From assembly GCA_040437565.1 (NCBI GenBank), contig JBDOQK010000001.1, positions 868,001 through 932,000 on the forward strand: a stretch of 64,000 bases of DNA, in the 5' to 3' direction. Below the pieces are notes generated by a model, which was not told the DNA's origin, ran no database searches, and saw only the letters and a list, made by a program, of their open reading frames with translations. The translations under genes and the position numbers were made by a program. Below are positions 20,812 to 33,471 of the stretch, piece by piece; position 1 is the first letter of the stretch, and each line of letters starts with the position of its first letter. The DNA is from Albugo candida (lineage: Eukaryota > Oomycota > Peronosporomycetes > Albuginales).

Positions 20812-23800
20812 CTACCTCTCAGAATGGGTGTTCCTTGTGCGTGTCTGGCCTCTCCGCCCTACATTCGTCCCGGTACCTCGATGATTCCTAGAGCCTTGTT
20901 TCCAATTTCTTCCGTTCTGCTGAGAGGAGCGTTGGCCACGATCACCAACAGAGCGAGACCAATTGGATTCTCGCGCATTTTTCCAATCATCTTTGCCCGA
21001 AACAGTACCCACACTTCGAAGCTCCATAAGACGCTCATTGTTCTCCACAAGTGATGCCAATTTGTCTGAAAACTGCAAAGCAAACATGTGCAAATTCGAT
21101 CGCTCATCCCGTTCGAATACAATGGATTGCGAAGATTGATCCCAGGCACCTTGAATTTCTTCGTTGACCATCATTTGGGACACAATACTATGCACCATCT
21201 TTTCGTCAAGCTCAAACATTTCCATCAGACGAGTCAAACTAACTGTTTCGTATTCTTCGCTGAATGCTAACAAATATGTGCGCAAAGCTTCCACTTGGAT
21301 CTTTTGCTGCACTATTTCGCGTACTTTGGTAGAAACACCAGCACCAGGGAAAAGATCCCACACGGTAAGACCCACTAAAAGCTCGGCGCATTTTTTCCAG
21401 GAACCTTGCGCTAACAACTTTGCAGCAGCTACCACGTGTTCTCGAGGATTCTCTGGTGGGCCTTGAAAGACCAGGCGTTCGTGGAATGCAAGTAATTTTC
21501 GAAAGGCTTTTGACACGGGACGTTTACGATCGGATAGGCGAGGGTTTACCATACTCGGGACATCCAACAGCATGGCGCTGATCAAGTGACAAGTCTCCAA
21601 CAAATCCAAGTTGATATGCATGTGGTGTGGAACTTGACGCCGTCGTTCGAGTCTTTCTTGCTCGGGATCCCGTTCTTGATAGCGAAAGGATTGCATTCCT
21701 TGGGCCAGGAGTTCTTTTGTACGTGTTCCAGTACAAATCTCTGTCAGACAAGCATGCGCTTCTTTCACAAGACCGAGTCGGAAAGCACAAAGACCAACTT
21801 GTGCCATCATACGATTAAAGAAAATCTGCGTCGGTATATCAGCTTGGTTGATATTGTCTTGAATGTACGACATGAGGAGTAAGTCGCGGGCTTCATGAAA
21901 TCGATCGTGTAATGCGTGGTGATAAATCCGGCAGAGCATCGCACGCGTCTTGGCTCGAATATCGCCATGTTTAAATACATACCGACACAGTTCACGAAGT
22001 TTCTTTTCTGTATCGATCATCTCATCGTTGACAGAAAGAGGGCCAGACAGCGACGCTGGATGCCGAGTCTCTGGGTCGTAGGTCTCGATTGAAATCGCCG
22101 CAGAGTTAGAGCCATTGCATCCTGGATGAATATGGACTGGGTCTCCATACTTTTCGCTTTTCAGTTGAGATAGATGCAACGCTTTCGCGATGGAATCATG
22201 TTTGTAACAAACATATTCTGTCCGCACAAGTGCCATTACTGCTGCTCGTGCAGGATCAGATTTACGATCGTAGTACTGTTGAACACGAGCAGCAAGCTTT
22301 GTCAGCAAATTCTCATCGAAAAGACGACATATGTATTCACTCGTATGTGGGTCTGTTTGTTGCAAGCTCTTGGTGTACTCTTCCGATAGTCGTTCGATAA
22401 AGGCCACTAGATCACCAGAAACCTTGATTTTTCCATGCTCATTCGCCTTTGGGTATGGATCCACATAGTCATTCACATCTTCCTCTTTGACTTCAGTTTC
22501 ACCACGACCGGCTTTGGTGATGTCTGCCTGATCTTCCATACTGAGAGGAGCGAGCTCAAAGCCAGGATTTTGCTCAAGAATCAACAATGTATCGGAGAGA
22601 TGTGTATACGCTGATCGCCATGCACGTGCTGACATAAAACTATCGATTTTGTTGTAAGCGTCAAACAATTGCGCTCCGAGAAGGCACATCGATGCTACAA
22701 TTTGACGAGCAGGACCGAGACGATGAGAATAATTGGCTAATGTGCGTAGTAGAGCAATCTGTTCAGCGATTTCAGTGCCTTTTTTCCCTCTCATTGACAC
22801 TGCTTCCTTCATTCGGGCATCGAACTGACTGATTGTGAGCTTCAATTCTTCGTCAATTAGCTTTTTGGGCTCGTCAAGACTCGCTCGTCGGACTTTATCT
22901 CGCGCGGTTTTGGGAACCTTGGCCTTTTGTACTTTTGTGCTTGCAGTTGTAGGCGTTTTCTTCAGCCATTTCGCTCGTCCCTTGAGTTGTCCGACTTCTT
23001 CGTCCGAGGATGAAGAGGATTCTGATGAGCTAGGCCACGATTCATCATCCGAGCCACCAAGTTCCGACTACAATAATGTAACGAACGTCAGGAGCAATTC
23101 AATAGAGGATAGATTTTGTGTGACAGTTCTATAATTACTCGTTCATAGGCAAAAGCAGAACGAGAACCTCAAACTCTGTCATTTTACTATCGCAATAGGA
23201 TAGTTTTGTAACCATCCGGCGATGAGATGGAGCGTGCATTCGTACAACCTCGATCCCATCGCTATATATTGCGATACGTTGAAGACTAAACGCACCTCAT
23301 CATCAACGTCAGAGCCTTCTTCATCTACGGCAGAGACTTCTTCTTCCTCACTGCTTTGTACATCAGATGCTTCATCTTCTGATTCTTCTTCACTTTCATC
23401 TTCTTCCTCGCTTTCATCTTCATCGCTACTTTCGCTCTTCTCTTCCTCACTTATTGGAGGATGCTCGCGGTACTGCTGCATCTCCTTTTGGACGACTTCA
23501 CTGCTTTTTTTTAATTTCCCCTTCATCCGAATGAGCGCTTTACTGTTTTCTTTACTCATTTTCTTCTGCTCGGCTTTGTTCTTTGCCTTTTCAGCCATGA
23601 GATCCTCAAGCTGGACCATTGTTTGGATATAACTCTGAGGATACCCTTGGCTGCTGATCAGATTTCTGCCCCTGTCGAGATGCTTTGCAAGCGCGTCGAA
23701 TTCGGAGAGAATTTTGATCCAATCGTCGATTTTAATGGAGCTTTTGATGACGCTGCAGCTTTTATTGATAGCTTCCAATGCTTTATCCTTGACACTTTTG

Positions 23801-23955
23801 ACAACACGTGTTTCTTCGTCACTATCAGAATCCGACTGAATTACCCAGCGCGGACCATTTCTTTGCTGCTGATTGCTAGTCTCCTCATCGGAAACATCAG
23901 AGTACTCGCTTTCCTCCTCTGAAGAGGAGCCGCCGGCCCAGAATCGACTTGCCAT
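20812..23955 (-). CDS. EIF3C: Eukaryotic translation initiation factor 3 subunit C
   Basis: Minus strand, exons 23955-23296 and 23067-20812 with a 228-nt intron (GTGCGT...TTGTAG, phase 0), 971 aa. eIF3c is a core PCI subunit of eIF3 that binds eIF1/eIF5 and the 40S subunit. The chosen ATG (23955) gives the family start MASRFWAGGSSSEEES; an upstream ATG adds ten residues. Family features are the acidic Ser/Glu/Asp tracts before the splice site, GRAKWLKK after it, YVFKHGDIRAKTRAMLCRIY in the helical core, the PCI domain near residues 780-890 (TVSLTRLMEMFELDEKMVHS, IQGAWDQ) and a Gly/Arg/Asn-rich tail. The intron is long for this window. Confidence 0.93.
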
Positions 23956-24043
23956 AAATGAATGGGAGAAATTGCTTGGCGTCAACCGCGATCTCCTTAA
24001 TACAAGTCCGACCTCAAATAAGGTTAATTAAATTTTCATTCGC

Positions 24044-24788
24044 TTAACTTTCAATCTCCGATTCTCTAGCCTTTCGCATGACGCGATCCAATCTCTGAAG
24101 CCATTCAGACTTTGGCCCACTCCTGAATCGCGAATCAAAATTATCCAGCGTCCTCCGGGTCATTTTAGATAGACATTCAGCTTGCAAACGCGCGTGTCTT
24201 AATTCCGATGTTGCATCCTTAACTTGCTTTTGCGCCACCTGGATGTCATCTCTTGCACGACGATTGCGTTGTGGCAGTGTGTCGTTATTTGACGACGCTG
24301 ATTCATCATATGAAAGAATGACGGGTTCATACGCTTCTTCTGGATTCTTCTCTACAGTTAGAACTATGTCTTTGTTTGTTCGACGCGCATGTAAGCGAGT
24401 CAGAATATATTGTACGATTTGCTCGTCGCCGTCCTGTGGAAGAATTAGCGTCAAGCACACACAAATACCACACAATTTTTACCTTCTCATCCATGCAATT
24501 GTCTTTCCATTGTATTTGGCCAGGAGTTCGTAGCGCAAGTAGCAAACTCTTACGCTGTATCATGCATGACACATGTGATTGATTTCGTAAAGCTCGGATT
24601 ATGATCGTGTCTTCCACAACATTCTCGCATATACACAATTCCAACGTGTCGCCAATCCGCCAGAACAACTTGCTTCCATCATAAAGCAATTTTTCTTGCG
24701 TTCGCCGCGATGACTTGGATAGATTGCTGTATCGATCCGATCCTTGCATAGTAGCTTTATGTAACGGTGAATACTTGACATGATCCAT
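24044..24788 (-). CDS. hypothetical protein, two exons, 231 aa
   Basis: Minus strand, exons 24788-24483 and 24433-24044 with a 49-nt intron (GTAAAA...CCACAG, phase 0). The N-terminal half is a mixed alpha/beta region (LLYDGSKLFWRIGDTLELCI, IIIRALRNQSHVSCMI). The C-terminal half has a helical, charged region (RRARDDIQVAQKQVKDATSE, LQRLDRVMRKARESEIE). I do not recognise a family. Its stop lies 88 bp upstream of the eIF3c start on the same strand, and its start diverges from NTH1 with 227 bp between them. Confidence 0.65.
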
Positions 24789-25015
24789 CAGCTTTTGTGC
24801 AGATCGAACAGAGATCTTGCATACTTCACTACAATCAATTGATAAGCTATGTTCCGCAGATATTCACCGTTAAATGATAGCTTACCATGTGAAGCTTGAT
24901 CCATCCAAGCTATCCGTTGATGATCCACGTTCGAGGCAACTCATACTATACAAAGGTCCGTGGCACCTTGGTTCTATCTCAAAGATAGAATAGGCCACAA
25001 TCTATCTATATCATC

Positions 25016-26240
25016 ATGAAAAATAGATCGAGTCAAAAGCCAAAATTAGAGTCGCACAGTCGTGACTCCGGTACGTCACGCTGTCCAAAGCATACAATTA
25101 ACTTTAACCCAATTAAGTCAAGGAAGCAGCATGCATATGACATTACGGCCTTCCGCGAAGCGAAACGCACTACGAAGCACTTTGACTGCATATGCGTACA
25201 CTGGAAGCTCTGAAAATACGAATAAAAGCAAGAAACGAAAAATTCACAAGGTAAATGCGCCGATTTTACAGGTGCAAAATGATAATGAAGAAAGCTTGGT
25301 AACTCCAAACGCCAATTGGAATGAAATGCTGCTCAAAATCCGTGAGATGCGTGTGACATTAAGAGCGGAGGTGGACGAAGATGGAGCAGAGGTCGTTCAT
25401 CTTCACTTTTTTTTCTCATCTTATTGGGCTCTTTGAATATAGACTTTTTATGACACAAAGCACCCCGCGCATGTGGCTCGCTTTCACGTGTTAATTTCCG
25501 CGATGCTTAGCAGTCAAACTAAAGACCCGATCAATGCAGCTGCTATGAGACGTCTCTTAGATAATGGTTCGATCCGATTGAAAGATAAAGCGATAACAGC
25601 TTCTTCTCACGCATATCGTAGGATTGACAGTTGAAAGTATGATCAAGATCAAAGCGGAGAAACTTGCTGAAGTTATATATCCAGTAAGCTTTTATCGAAC
25701 CAAGTCCAAGGCAATCAAGAAAGCTGCCTTAATTCTCAAACAACGAGAAAATGAAGCCGGAATTTGCGATATCCCTGATACTGTCGAAGATCTCATTGCA
25801 TTACCTGGTGTAGGGCCGAAAATGGCTTATTTGGTTATGAATGTAGCTTGGAACAAGTACGTTACTCTCACATTTTGTAGTAGAGCCAGAATCATGATGA
25901 CAACAATGGTGTAGACCTGTAGGGATATGTGTCGACACACATGTTCATCGAATATGCAATCGGCTCGGCTGGGTTTCCACGTGGAACAAGAAGAATCCAA
26001 AAGCTCAGGATCCTGAAAAAACGCGCAAGGTTCGTACAATTAAGTTGGAGACTTGCGTGCGATGAGATTGGCGTTTTGACGTAGGAACTGGAAGCGTGGC
26101 TACCGCTCGAACATTGGGATTCGATCAATCAACTGCTTGTCGGTTTTGGACAAACTATATGCCACGCTCGTCAACCAAAGTGCGAGCAGTGTGCAATCCA
26201 TACAATATGTCCATCCGCGTTCAAAAATGATCGCTTATGA
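25016..26240 (+). CDS. NTH1: Endonuclease III homologue (DNA glycosylase/AP lyase)
   Basis: Six exons: 25016-25070, 25123-25391, 25443-25566, 25622-25856, 25915-26029 and 26085-26240. The five introns are 51-58 nt with GT...AG ends and in-phase joins; the product is 317 aa. NTH1 removes oxidised pyrimidines and cleaves the abasic site in base-excision repair. Visible are [11 protein letters not shown], the helix-hairpin-helix LPGVGPKMA with the Schiff-base Lys, VDTHVHR with the catalytic Asp, and the [4Fe-4S] motif Cys-x6-Cys-x2-Cys-x5-Cys ([17 protein letters not shown]). The first ~80 residues are basic and poorly conserved and may hold nuclear or mitochondrial targeting. It converges with UROD, 127 bp between the stops. 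Confidence 0.93.
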
Positions 26241-26367
26241 AATTCATTTGCAGGACAAGCCGCAGTATCAATGTTTATTTCGAGAGCGGCAAGGATGCAG
26301 CACTTTCAGATATCGTTGCTATTAAGATACCGCGCAAAGGATGCGAAATAGAGCCTTGTGTATATGT

Positions 26368-28501
26368 CTATTGTTTGTTCTCATTCATTTGCATGGAAAT
26401 TTCTTGGACGGCTTTCACGAACGTGTCAAGATGCGACGGTGCCATATCTGGAAAACATCCATGACCCAGGTTGGCTACGTAACGCTGAGTGCCAAATGCT
26501 TCCAACATCTCTCGAACCTAAAAAGAATGCGTCGATCAGTATCCCAGCTAAAAGCGAATAGCGGATCAACTCACGTTGCTTTGAATCGTTTCAGGTGATG
26601 CATATATGGCACAGGGATCCAAGTTGCCTTGTAGGGATACTTTTCCATCCACAATGTCGCGCACCTGACATATGTCCGATTGCCAGTCCACTTGCAAGCA
26701 GTCGTACTTGGTCGTAGCTAATGCCTTATAGGCGTACGGGGTTCCTTTGGAGAAACAAACAACAGGGACGTTTTCACCGCACGCATCCTTCACTCTTGCA
26801 GCAATTTGTTCCAAGTATGGAAATGCAAACTCGAAATAATGTTCTTGGGTCACACTTTCCGCAGCGACACTTTCAAAAACTTGTAATACTTGTGCTCCTG
26901 CTCTCTGCTGTGCAACCAGGAAACGAACGCATATGTCTGTGATCGCGTACAAAATGGTGTGTGCTTCTGTAGGATGCTACAAGTGACTCTCAGTTGAGTG
27001 TGTAGAATAGAGAATGAATCCAAACCTCGTACAAAAATGTCTTAAAAAGACTTTTTGTGCGGCTTCCTCGTCCCTCGATCATATAGCACAAGAGAGTCAA
27101 TGGACCACCGCAAAAGCCGATTAGAGGAACTCTGCCATTGATTTCTTTTCTTGCCAGATTTATAGCGTCCAAAACGTATCCGAGTGTCTGTTCAACGTCG
27201 GGTGTCAAATTTATTTCTTCAACATCTTTAAGCTCGCGGATAGGCTTGGAAAAGACAGGTCCTACGGACGGAACCATTGAAATCTGCATTCCCATCGCCA
27301 TTGGAATCACCAAAATATCCGAAAATATGATTACTGCGTCGACACCATATCTTCTGAAGGGTTGTAAACTCACTTCGACTGCTAGNNNNNNNNNNNNNNN
27401 NNNNNNNNNNNNNNNNNNNNNNNNNNNNNNNNNNNNNNNNNNNNNNNNNNNNNNNNNNNNNNNNNNNNNNNNNNNNNNNNNNNNNGTGTAGAATAGAGAA
27501 TGAATCCAAACCTCGTACAAAAATGTCTTAAAAAGACTTTTTGTGCGGCTTCCTCGTCCCTCGATCATATAGCACAAGAGAGTCAATGGACCACCGCAAA
27601 AGCCGATTAGAGGAACTCTGCCATTGATTTCTTTTCTTGCCAGATTTATAGCGTCCAAAACGTATCCGAGTGTCTGTTCAACGTCGGGTGTCAAATTTAT
27701 TTCTTCAACATCTTTAAGCTCGCGGATAGGCTTGGAAAAGACAGGTCCTACGGACGGAACCATTGAAATCTGCATTCCCATCGCCATTGGAATCACCAAA
27801 ATATCCGAAAATATGATTACTGCGTCGACACCATATCTTCTGAAGGGTTGTAAACTCACTTCGACTGCTAGTTCGGGGACACTGCACATCTAGATAAAAC
27901 AGATTTAAAGTGATACAATTTCTTATGCTTTGCATGTTACCGTGAAGAAATCGTAACCAGCCTCACGCAATNNNNNNNNNNNNNNNNNNNNNNNNNNNNN
28001 NNNNNNNNNNNNNNNNNNNNNNNNNNNNNNNNNNNNNNNNNNNNNNNNNNNNNNNNNNNNNNNNNNNNNNNCGAAAATATGATTACTGCGTCGACACCAT
28101 ATCTTCTGAAGGGTTGTAAACTCACTTCGACTGCTAGTTCGGGGACACTGCACATCTAGATACAAACAGATTTAAAGTGATACAATTTCTTATGCTTTGC
28201 ATGTTACCGTGAAGAAATCGTAACCAGCCTCACGCAATGACCGAAACTCGGGCAAATGGCGCCCAGCTTGCCGCATGCACCAGACAGGAACGCGCTCTGT
28301 TGGTTTCCCAAGTAGGGCTCGGACAACTAGATCGTTTTTCAGTGGTGGAAGCTCATGCACACGTCGGCGTTGAACTCGTCTGAATGGGAAGGGATGTGAT
28401 TTTTTTCTTTTTTCACGACGAGATAGAAGCACCGCGACAGCAGATGCGATCGCAACAGCAATAGTCACTGTGGATGCAAGGGATGACGATGGTGCAGGCA
28501 T
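26368..28501 (-). CDS. UROD: Uroporphyrinogen decarboxylase
   Basis: Minus strand, exons 28501-28208, 27889-27512, 26976-26575 and 26517-26368 (short introns of about 50-57 nt), 407 aa after removing two contig overlaps that write exon 2 more than once. UROD turns uroporphyrinogen III into coproporphyrinogen III in haem synthesis. Family blocks are [16 protein letters not shown] (substrate-binding Arg), [19 protein letters not shown] (catalytic Asp), [33 protein letters not shown] and [12 protein letters not shown]. An N-terminal extension of ~55 residues has a hydrophobic segment ([16 protein letters not shown]) followed by RREKRKK, suggesting membrane anchoring or organelle targeting, unlike soluble animal UROD. 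The earlier-acting enzyme HemD is encoded 7 kb away. Confidence 0.95.
27000..27871. repeat. assembly gap flanked by a 386-bp duplicated overlap
   Basis: N run at 27386-27485. Sequence 27000-27385 recurs at 27486-27871. It covers UROD exon 2 and part of the following intron. Confidence 0.95.
27806..28238. repeat. assembly gap flanked by a ~166-bp duplicated overlap with one indel
   Basis: N run at 27972-28071. Sequence 27806-27971 recurs at 28072-28238; the second copy has one extra C in an intron (tagataaaac versus tagatacaaac). Confidence 0.95.
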
Positions 28502-29194
28502 TTTCTATGCGCTGAATCTGCAAAATGGTGTGGAGATTACGAATACACTAATAAGACGATTTTGGATCTGTGTGGTCACAAGAATGAAGACGTATAAGAA
28601 GCTCTATTTGTCTCCTACGTAATTGCTCAAAGTAAGCGTGTTACGTTCAAACGTGTCATTTTCCGATATCAAGCTTGTGCACTGGTGGCATTCTAAAGTC
28701 TTAGCTCGCACAGATGGATTCGTCCTGATGCTTGGCATATCTGAAGTACCTCCTAGTTGGGTTTGAAGATGTGCGTGATGGACGTCTTGGTATAGTGGGA
28801 TACAAGGAAGAAAACAAATAATCTAACGTTTGTCAGAAAGATACAGCGACTTCTACACACAACGTATTGACTAATTATCATTAGACCCTATGATCTCACC
28901 TCGACTGTACCGCAAAGTATCTGCAATCAAGCCAAACTATGCTCATAAAATCAGTCGCACAGCTCGTAATGTTCCTTTAAATGCACCTTTCGTACAACGA
29001 GATTGGTGCGACGAGCTAGACATCACCTATAATTACCTACAAATTGCATTATAGCATGAAGGGTATCTGATTTCCACTGCATTCTTATTGAGATGAGTAG
29101 CTAGAAAAGCATACATTTTTAATTGTGGTGCGCCTACCGAAAATTATGTACTTTAACGTAATAGAGTTAACCGACGAATCGTGTAGTATCCGTG
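28502..29194. other. divergent intergenic region between UROD and the Stealth gene
   Basis: About 690 bp separate two start codons that face away from each other. No gene is visible; it should hold both promoters. Confidence 0.5.
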
Positions 29195-32100
29195 ATGACC
29201 AAAGCACGTGTGGCTGTCCCCTCTCCACCAATGACCATCTCATTCCACAGTTTCGAGCAAAGGTGGTATCTCATAGTGCTTGGAGCAATAGCCTGTGGGA
29301 TCGCTTATCATTGGGCAACCTTCCAACCAATTGATTCGAAATATGACAACATCGGGAATGTCTCAGACAAAGGCTACTTGTCATACGGACCCATTGATGC
29401 TGTATACACTTGGGTCAACGGAACTGATTTACGCTGGAAAGCTGAAAAGGATTTCTGGCAACGGCAATGGTTAACAGCTTTGACTGGGCAAGCTGCCTCA
29501 GAAAGTGTCCAAGAAAGTAAGGATAAATCCGCCTCGGATAATCGTTTCCGCGACAACGAAGAGCTCCGATTTTCACTTCGATCACTTGAAAAGTATGCCC
29601 CATGGATCCGTCACATTTACATCGTGACGGATGGACAGATTCCTTCATGGCTGAATCTTGACTCACCGCGTATTTCAATCGTACCACATCGAGACATATT
29701 TCCAAATACCTCATATCTTCCAGTATTCGCATCACCAGCAATCGAGTCAAACTTGGTCAATATTCCGGATTTGAGCGAGCACTTTCTCTACTTTAACGAT
29801 GACGTCTTCCTGGGGTCACATATAACGCCTAGCGATTTCATCAGTGTAGACGGTGTTCAGAAAATTTATTTTGCTTGGGAAATTCCGCATTGCTCTGCTT
29901 TATGCGACAACGAAAATCTTGGGAACGGAATTTGCGATTTTGGGTGCAATACTACCTCCTGTGACTATGATCTTGGAGATTGTGGATGCATAGTAAACTC
30001 TGAGACGGACAATTTACACTGCGATGAGGAAAAAGTTAAGGATGTTCTTCTAGCAAAGATTTTAAAGGAAAACCAGGCGACGCTTTTAAAGAGCGATAGT
30101 TGTCGCGAATTCTGTACTTATGAAGCACTGGGTGATGGAAAGTGCGAATCTACTTGTGATACTCCAGAGTGTGGATTTGACGGAGGCGATTGTAATATGT
30201 CTCACGTTCATAGTAGTTTACCAACGGCCAGCATTTTCACGAAGAATCTCATGTACATTGAGGACGGATCGTCCAGGTTGTTCTGGATTGCTGAAGTATT
30301 TCAGGACGTCCCGGCCATGATTTTTAATCTATCTTCCGTATTTGGCGTAAATGGCTCCATTTATACTGCGGAACATGACAATCCGATGCTCGTTCGGCAG
30401 GCTATCGTTCATGAAGACCAGATGATTCTACTTGTGGTATTTGGTAGAGAAGATTATAGTAATGAAGGTCGTACAGGAAGCTGTACTCTGGAAATCAGAG
30501 GTCGCACTGTCGGAGGTGAAGAACAAATAATTCAGATTTTCTTAATGCGAGGGAACACAACTATCAACTCGATCGGAATACAACAGCATGAACATGACGA
30601 CTCGACTTCTCCCACGAACGAAAATATCGCTGTCGCTGGGCTATATACCTTTCTAAATCAAACTTTGACTTCCGAATATATCACATCACCCATCGACGTT
30701 CATGCCAGCAAAATATATGTGTCTGGATCGATGAGAATAGAAAGAAAGCCAGCACCTATAGACCTCGAGGCCGGCAAGCATTCTTCCGAAATCGAAACTC
30801 AATACGCAGTCGACAACAGCGATCAGAAGAAAGCACTGATATTCAATCTCTATCTACCTCGCGTCCATACCGAAGTGGGTCGAAAACTTGGCCGCGATAC
30901 TCAGTTACAATTCGAAGTCACATTACGCGATCGAGCAATCGAGCATGAACGTGCACAATCCGAAGTTCTGCTTAATTTTAGAAGAGTTTTCACGTGTATG
31001 CTGCACTCCTCCTTTGTCGCCACCGCCACATTGGAGAAGCCCGCGGAGTTTGAAGCAAAAGCATCTGAGCCCTTGGATAAAGCGACCTCTTTCAACGANN
31101 NNNNNNNNNNNNNNNNNNNNNNNNNNNNNNNNNNNNNNNNNNNNNNNNNNNNNNNNNNNNNNNNNNNNNNNNNNNNNNNNNNNNNNNNNNNNNNNNNNTA
31201 GAAACGAGTGTATTTGAGCTCACTTTCGTGCGCATTCTATAGAACTAGACCGAAGTTCTGCTTAATTTTAGAAGAGTTTTCACGTGTATGCTGCACTCCT
31301 CCTTTGTCGCCACCGCCACATCGGAGAAGCCCGCGGAGTTTGAAGCAAAAGCATCTGAGCCCTTGGATAAAGCGACCTCTTTCAACGACGATAGCCCACA
31401 ATGTGTCAACATGCATGATCAGGGTCTGTCAGTACAAATCAAAATTACTTTGCCGCAGCCAGCTGGTCATCTAAGGTACAATGTGGGAAAGAAGGCGGAA
31501 GAGCATGAAATGGGATCTAAGCTTGATTATGAGGCAGAGAGGCATGATCACCAGCAACCCGAGCATGATACTTTCCCTCGTGTGGAACCTCGACTCTTTG
31601 ATGGTCAACTCTGTTTTCTTGACGTTGCACGGCCACAAGAGAAATTCTGCTTCAGTATTGCTCTTACGTATTATGATCGACATAATGTCGCTTTGACTGT
31701 CACGACAGCGAAAGATGATATGGCGAGAAATGATGCTAAAGATACCAATGAAAATGAGCCTTACTACATGGAGAAGGATGCGCAATCCGCATATCAAGAT
31801 GGTACTCTCACGCTCGATGAAGCCCCTGTCGAAGAGCCTGTAGATGACTCGACCGCGCCCAACGACGAAATATCTGATCGAGAGAAGGAAGAGGGTCGCC
31901 TTGTGTGTGCGTTGAAAAGGAATCGACTAGAAAGATACAAAATGGAAATTGAATGGGAAACAAAAATGCGGCAGCAGAGCTCGCACTCAGAAAGCGCTGA
32001 CTTGATGACTGGAATCATTAAGTGGCTACAAGGTTTTCTATCGGATACAACTTTAGTCGAAAAATCTCCAGAGTCAGACCTTGAGCATGAGTATGCACGC

Positions 32101-33267
32101 GAGTGCGCCACAACGGACGACGACTTGAAGGACTTATTCGTTACCCCCTCTCTGCATTCGTTTACGTCCCAGGAGAGAGAAGCCGCCAGGGCGTCCACCG
32201 ACACATTTGGTGATTCATTACGCTTTGTCAATAAATTGTTTACTCGTGCTTTTGGAAAGCCTTCCGAAAGACGTCGAGTAGTTTCGCACATGCCATTTTT
32301 GATCAAAAAGAGCACAATGCTTGAACTCAAGTCACATTGGCCGCAAGAGTTCGAGGCCACGTCCTCTCACCGCTTTCGTCATCCTCATGATATGCAGTTC
32401 AGCTTTTCATACTTTCATTATCTGATCAATCGCCACAAGCTGCACCCACCAACAATTGAGGAAATCTGGGCTGAATATTTCGATGTGAATCGAAATGGAG
32501 TATTGGATTATCTGGAAATGTTAACACTTGCAAGTATGGTTCATGGTGATACTCCTTCCGAGACTTCGATCGAGGAAGTAAATAATTGTATACAACCACC
32601 ACGTGCAGTGACAGAGATCGAAAAGGATACTAAAGAAGGACGATTAAAAGTGTCCGAAACGTTGCATCCTCACATCACACTCGAGTCTTTGAAGAAATGT
32701 AAGGAAGTGGCCGAGAAACTGATCAGCAACGTTCGTCGAAAGATAATGTACGAGCCGATGTCTGAAGCAGAAGTCACTTTCCACATGCTGAGCGATAATC
32801 CCACATATGCTCTCGGTCAAATGCTCAACACTAGAGCAAGGCGGACGAAATTCGTGTGCATCAATGATGACATGAAAAATCCCACACAAAAAGTACATCA
32901 GGTACTTCGTGAGCTCTTTCTCGCATTCTGGCCGAATCAATCGCAGTTTGAGCTGCCGCATCATCTCCAAAATCGGTACTTGCACATCGATGAGTACAAT
33001 CTCGCTCAACAACGATTGCGAAAGCTTTACCTGGGATTGATTCTGACCGTGGTCATATTGGGCCTGTCCGTTTATTGGCACAAGTCCATGTGGATCTTTC
33101 GAAAGAGGCAAGCTTCTCGGCCTCGTACATCCTCAGCGTCCATTCTAAAACGGGAACGGATCAAGGCCGACAGAAACGTGATACTCAAGAGCCCGACTTC
33201 GGCATCAAGTCCTAGGTCCTCGCCAAAGGTGGACTGTGAGGTCGTTGGTAACAAGATGAAACAATAG
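29195..33267 (+). CDS. Stealth-family glycosyl-phosphate transferase (GNPTAB-like)
   Basis: ATG 29195; removing the overlap at 30960-31388 gives about 1260 aa in one exon. GNPTAB-type enzymes transfer GlcNAc-1-phosphate onto mannose of lysosomal enzymes in the Golgi; other Stealth proteins make hexose-phosphate polymers. Order along the chain: signal anchor (residues ~25-41), Stealth CR1 (IDAVYTWVNGTD, ~66), CR2 (DNEELRFSLRSLEKYAPWI...FLYFNDDVF, ~115-228), two Cys-rich Notch/LNR repeats (~233-265 and ~302-333), a long acidic spacer, CR3 (SHMPFLIKKSTMLEL, ~930), an EF-hand loop (DVNRNGVLDYLE, ~997), CR4 (TKFVCINDDM, ~1122) and a C-terminal transmembrane helix (~1180-1200) with a basic tail. 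This is the full animal GNPTAB architecture. The acceptor in this organism is unknown. Confidence 0.9.
30960..31388. repeat. assembly gap with 139-bp overlap, one SNP and a 51-bp unmatched contig end
   Basis: N run at 31099-31198. Sequence 30960-31098 recurs at 31250-31388 with one visible difference (cacattgg versus cacatcgg; Leu/Ser). The 51 bp just after the N run (31199-31249) have no partner before it and carry in-frame stops, so they look like a mis-assembled contig end. Confidence 0.9.
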
Positions 33268-33471
33268 GTCACCGCATTTTCATTGTTTCTGATGTTGACA
33301 TGGTGTACGCAGGAGTCGAAGCATTACCACGCTTCTCTCCTGGTATGAAAAACATCCTAGCCTCCGTGTCATGCAATATTGAGCCACTCTCTGAGCAGGC
33401 ATTTGACCTTGTGGAAACAGAAAAGAGTAATACAAGACAAATGAAAGCGGTTGGCTTTATATTGAGAATAT

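Noticed and set aside
23068-23295. C-terminal extension of eIF3c exon 1 (residues after DVDDEV)
   Set aside because: It is intron read-through; the spliced frame restores GRAKWLKK and the known order of eIF3c.
25251-25271. A GT...AG pair in NTH1 exon 2 that would make a 21-nt intron
   Set aside because: Far shorter than the 51-58 nt introns of the same gene, and the frame is open through it.
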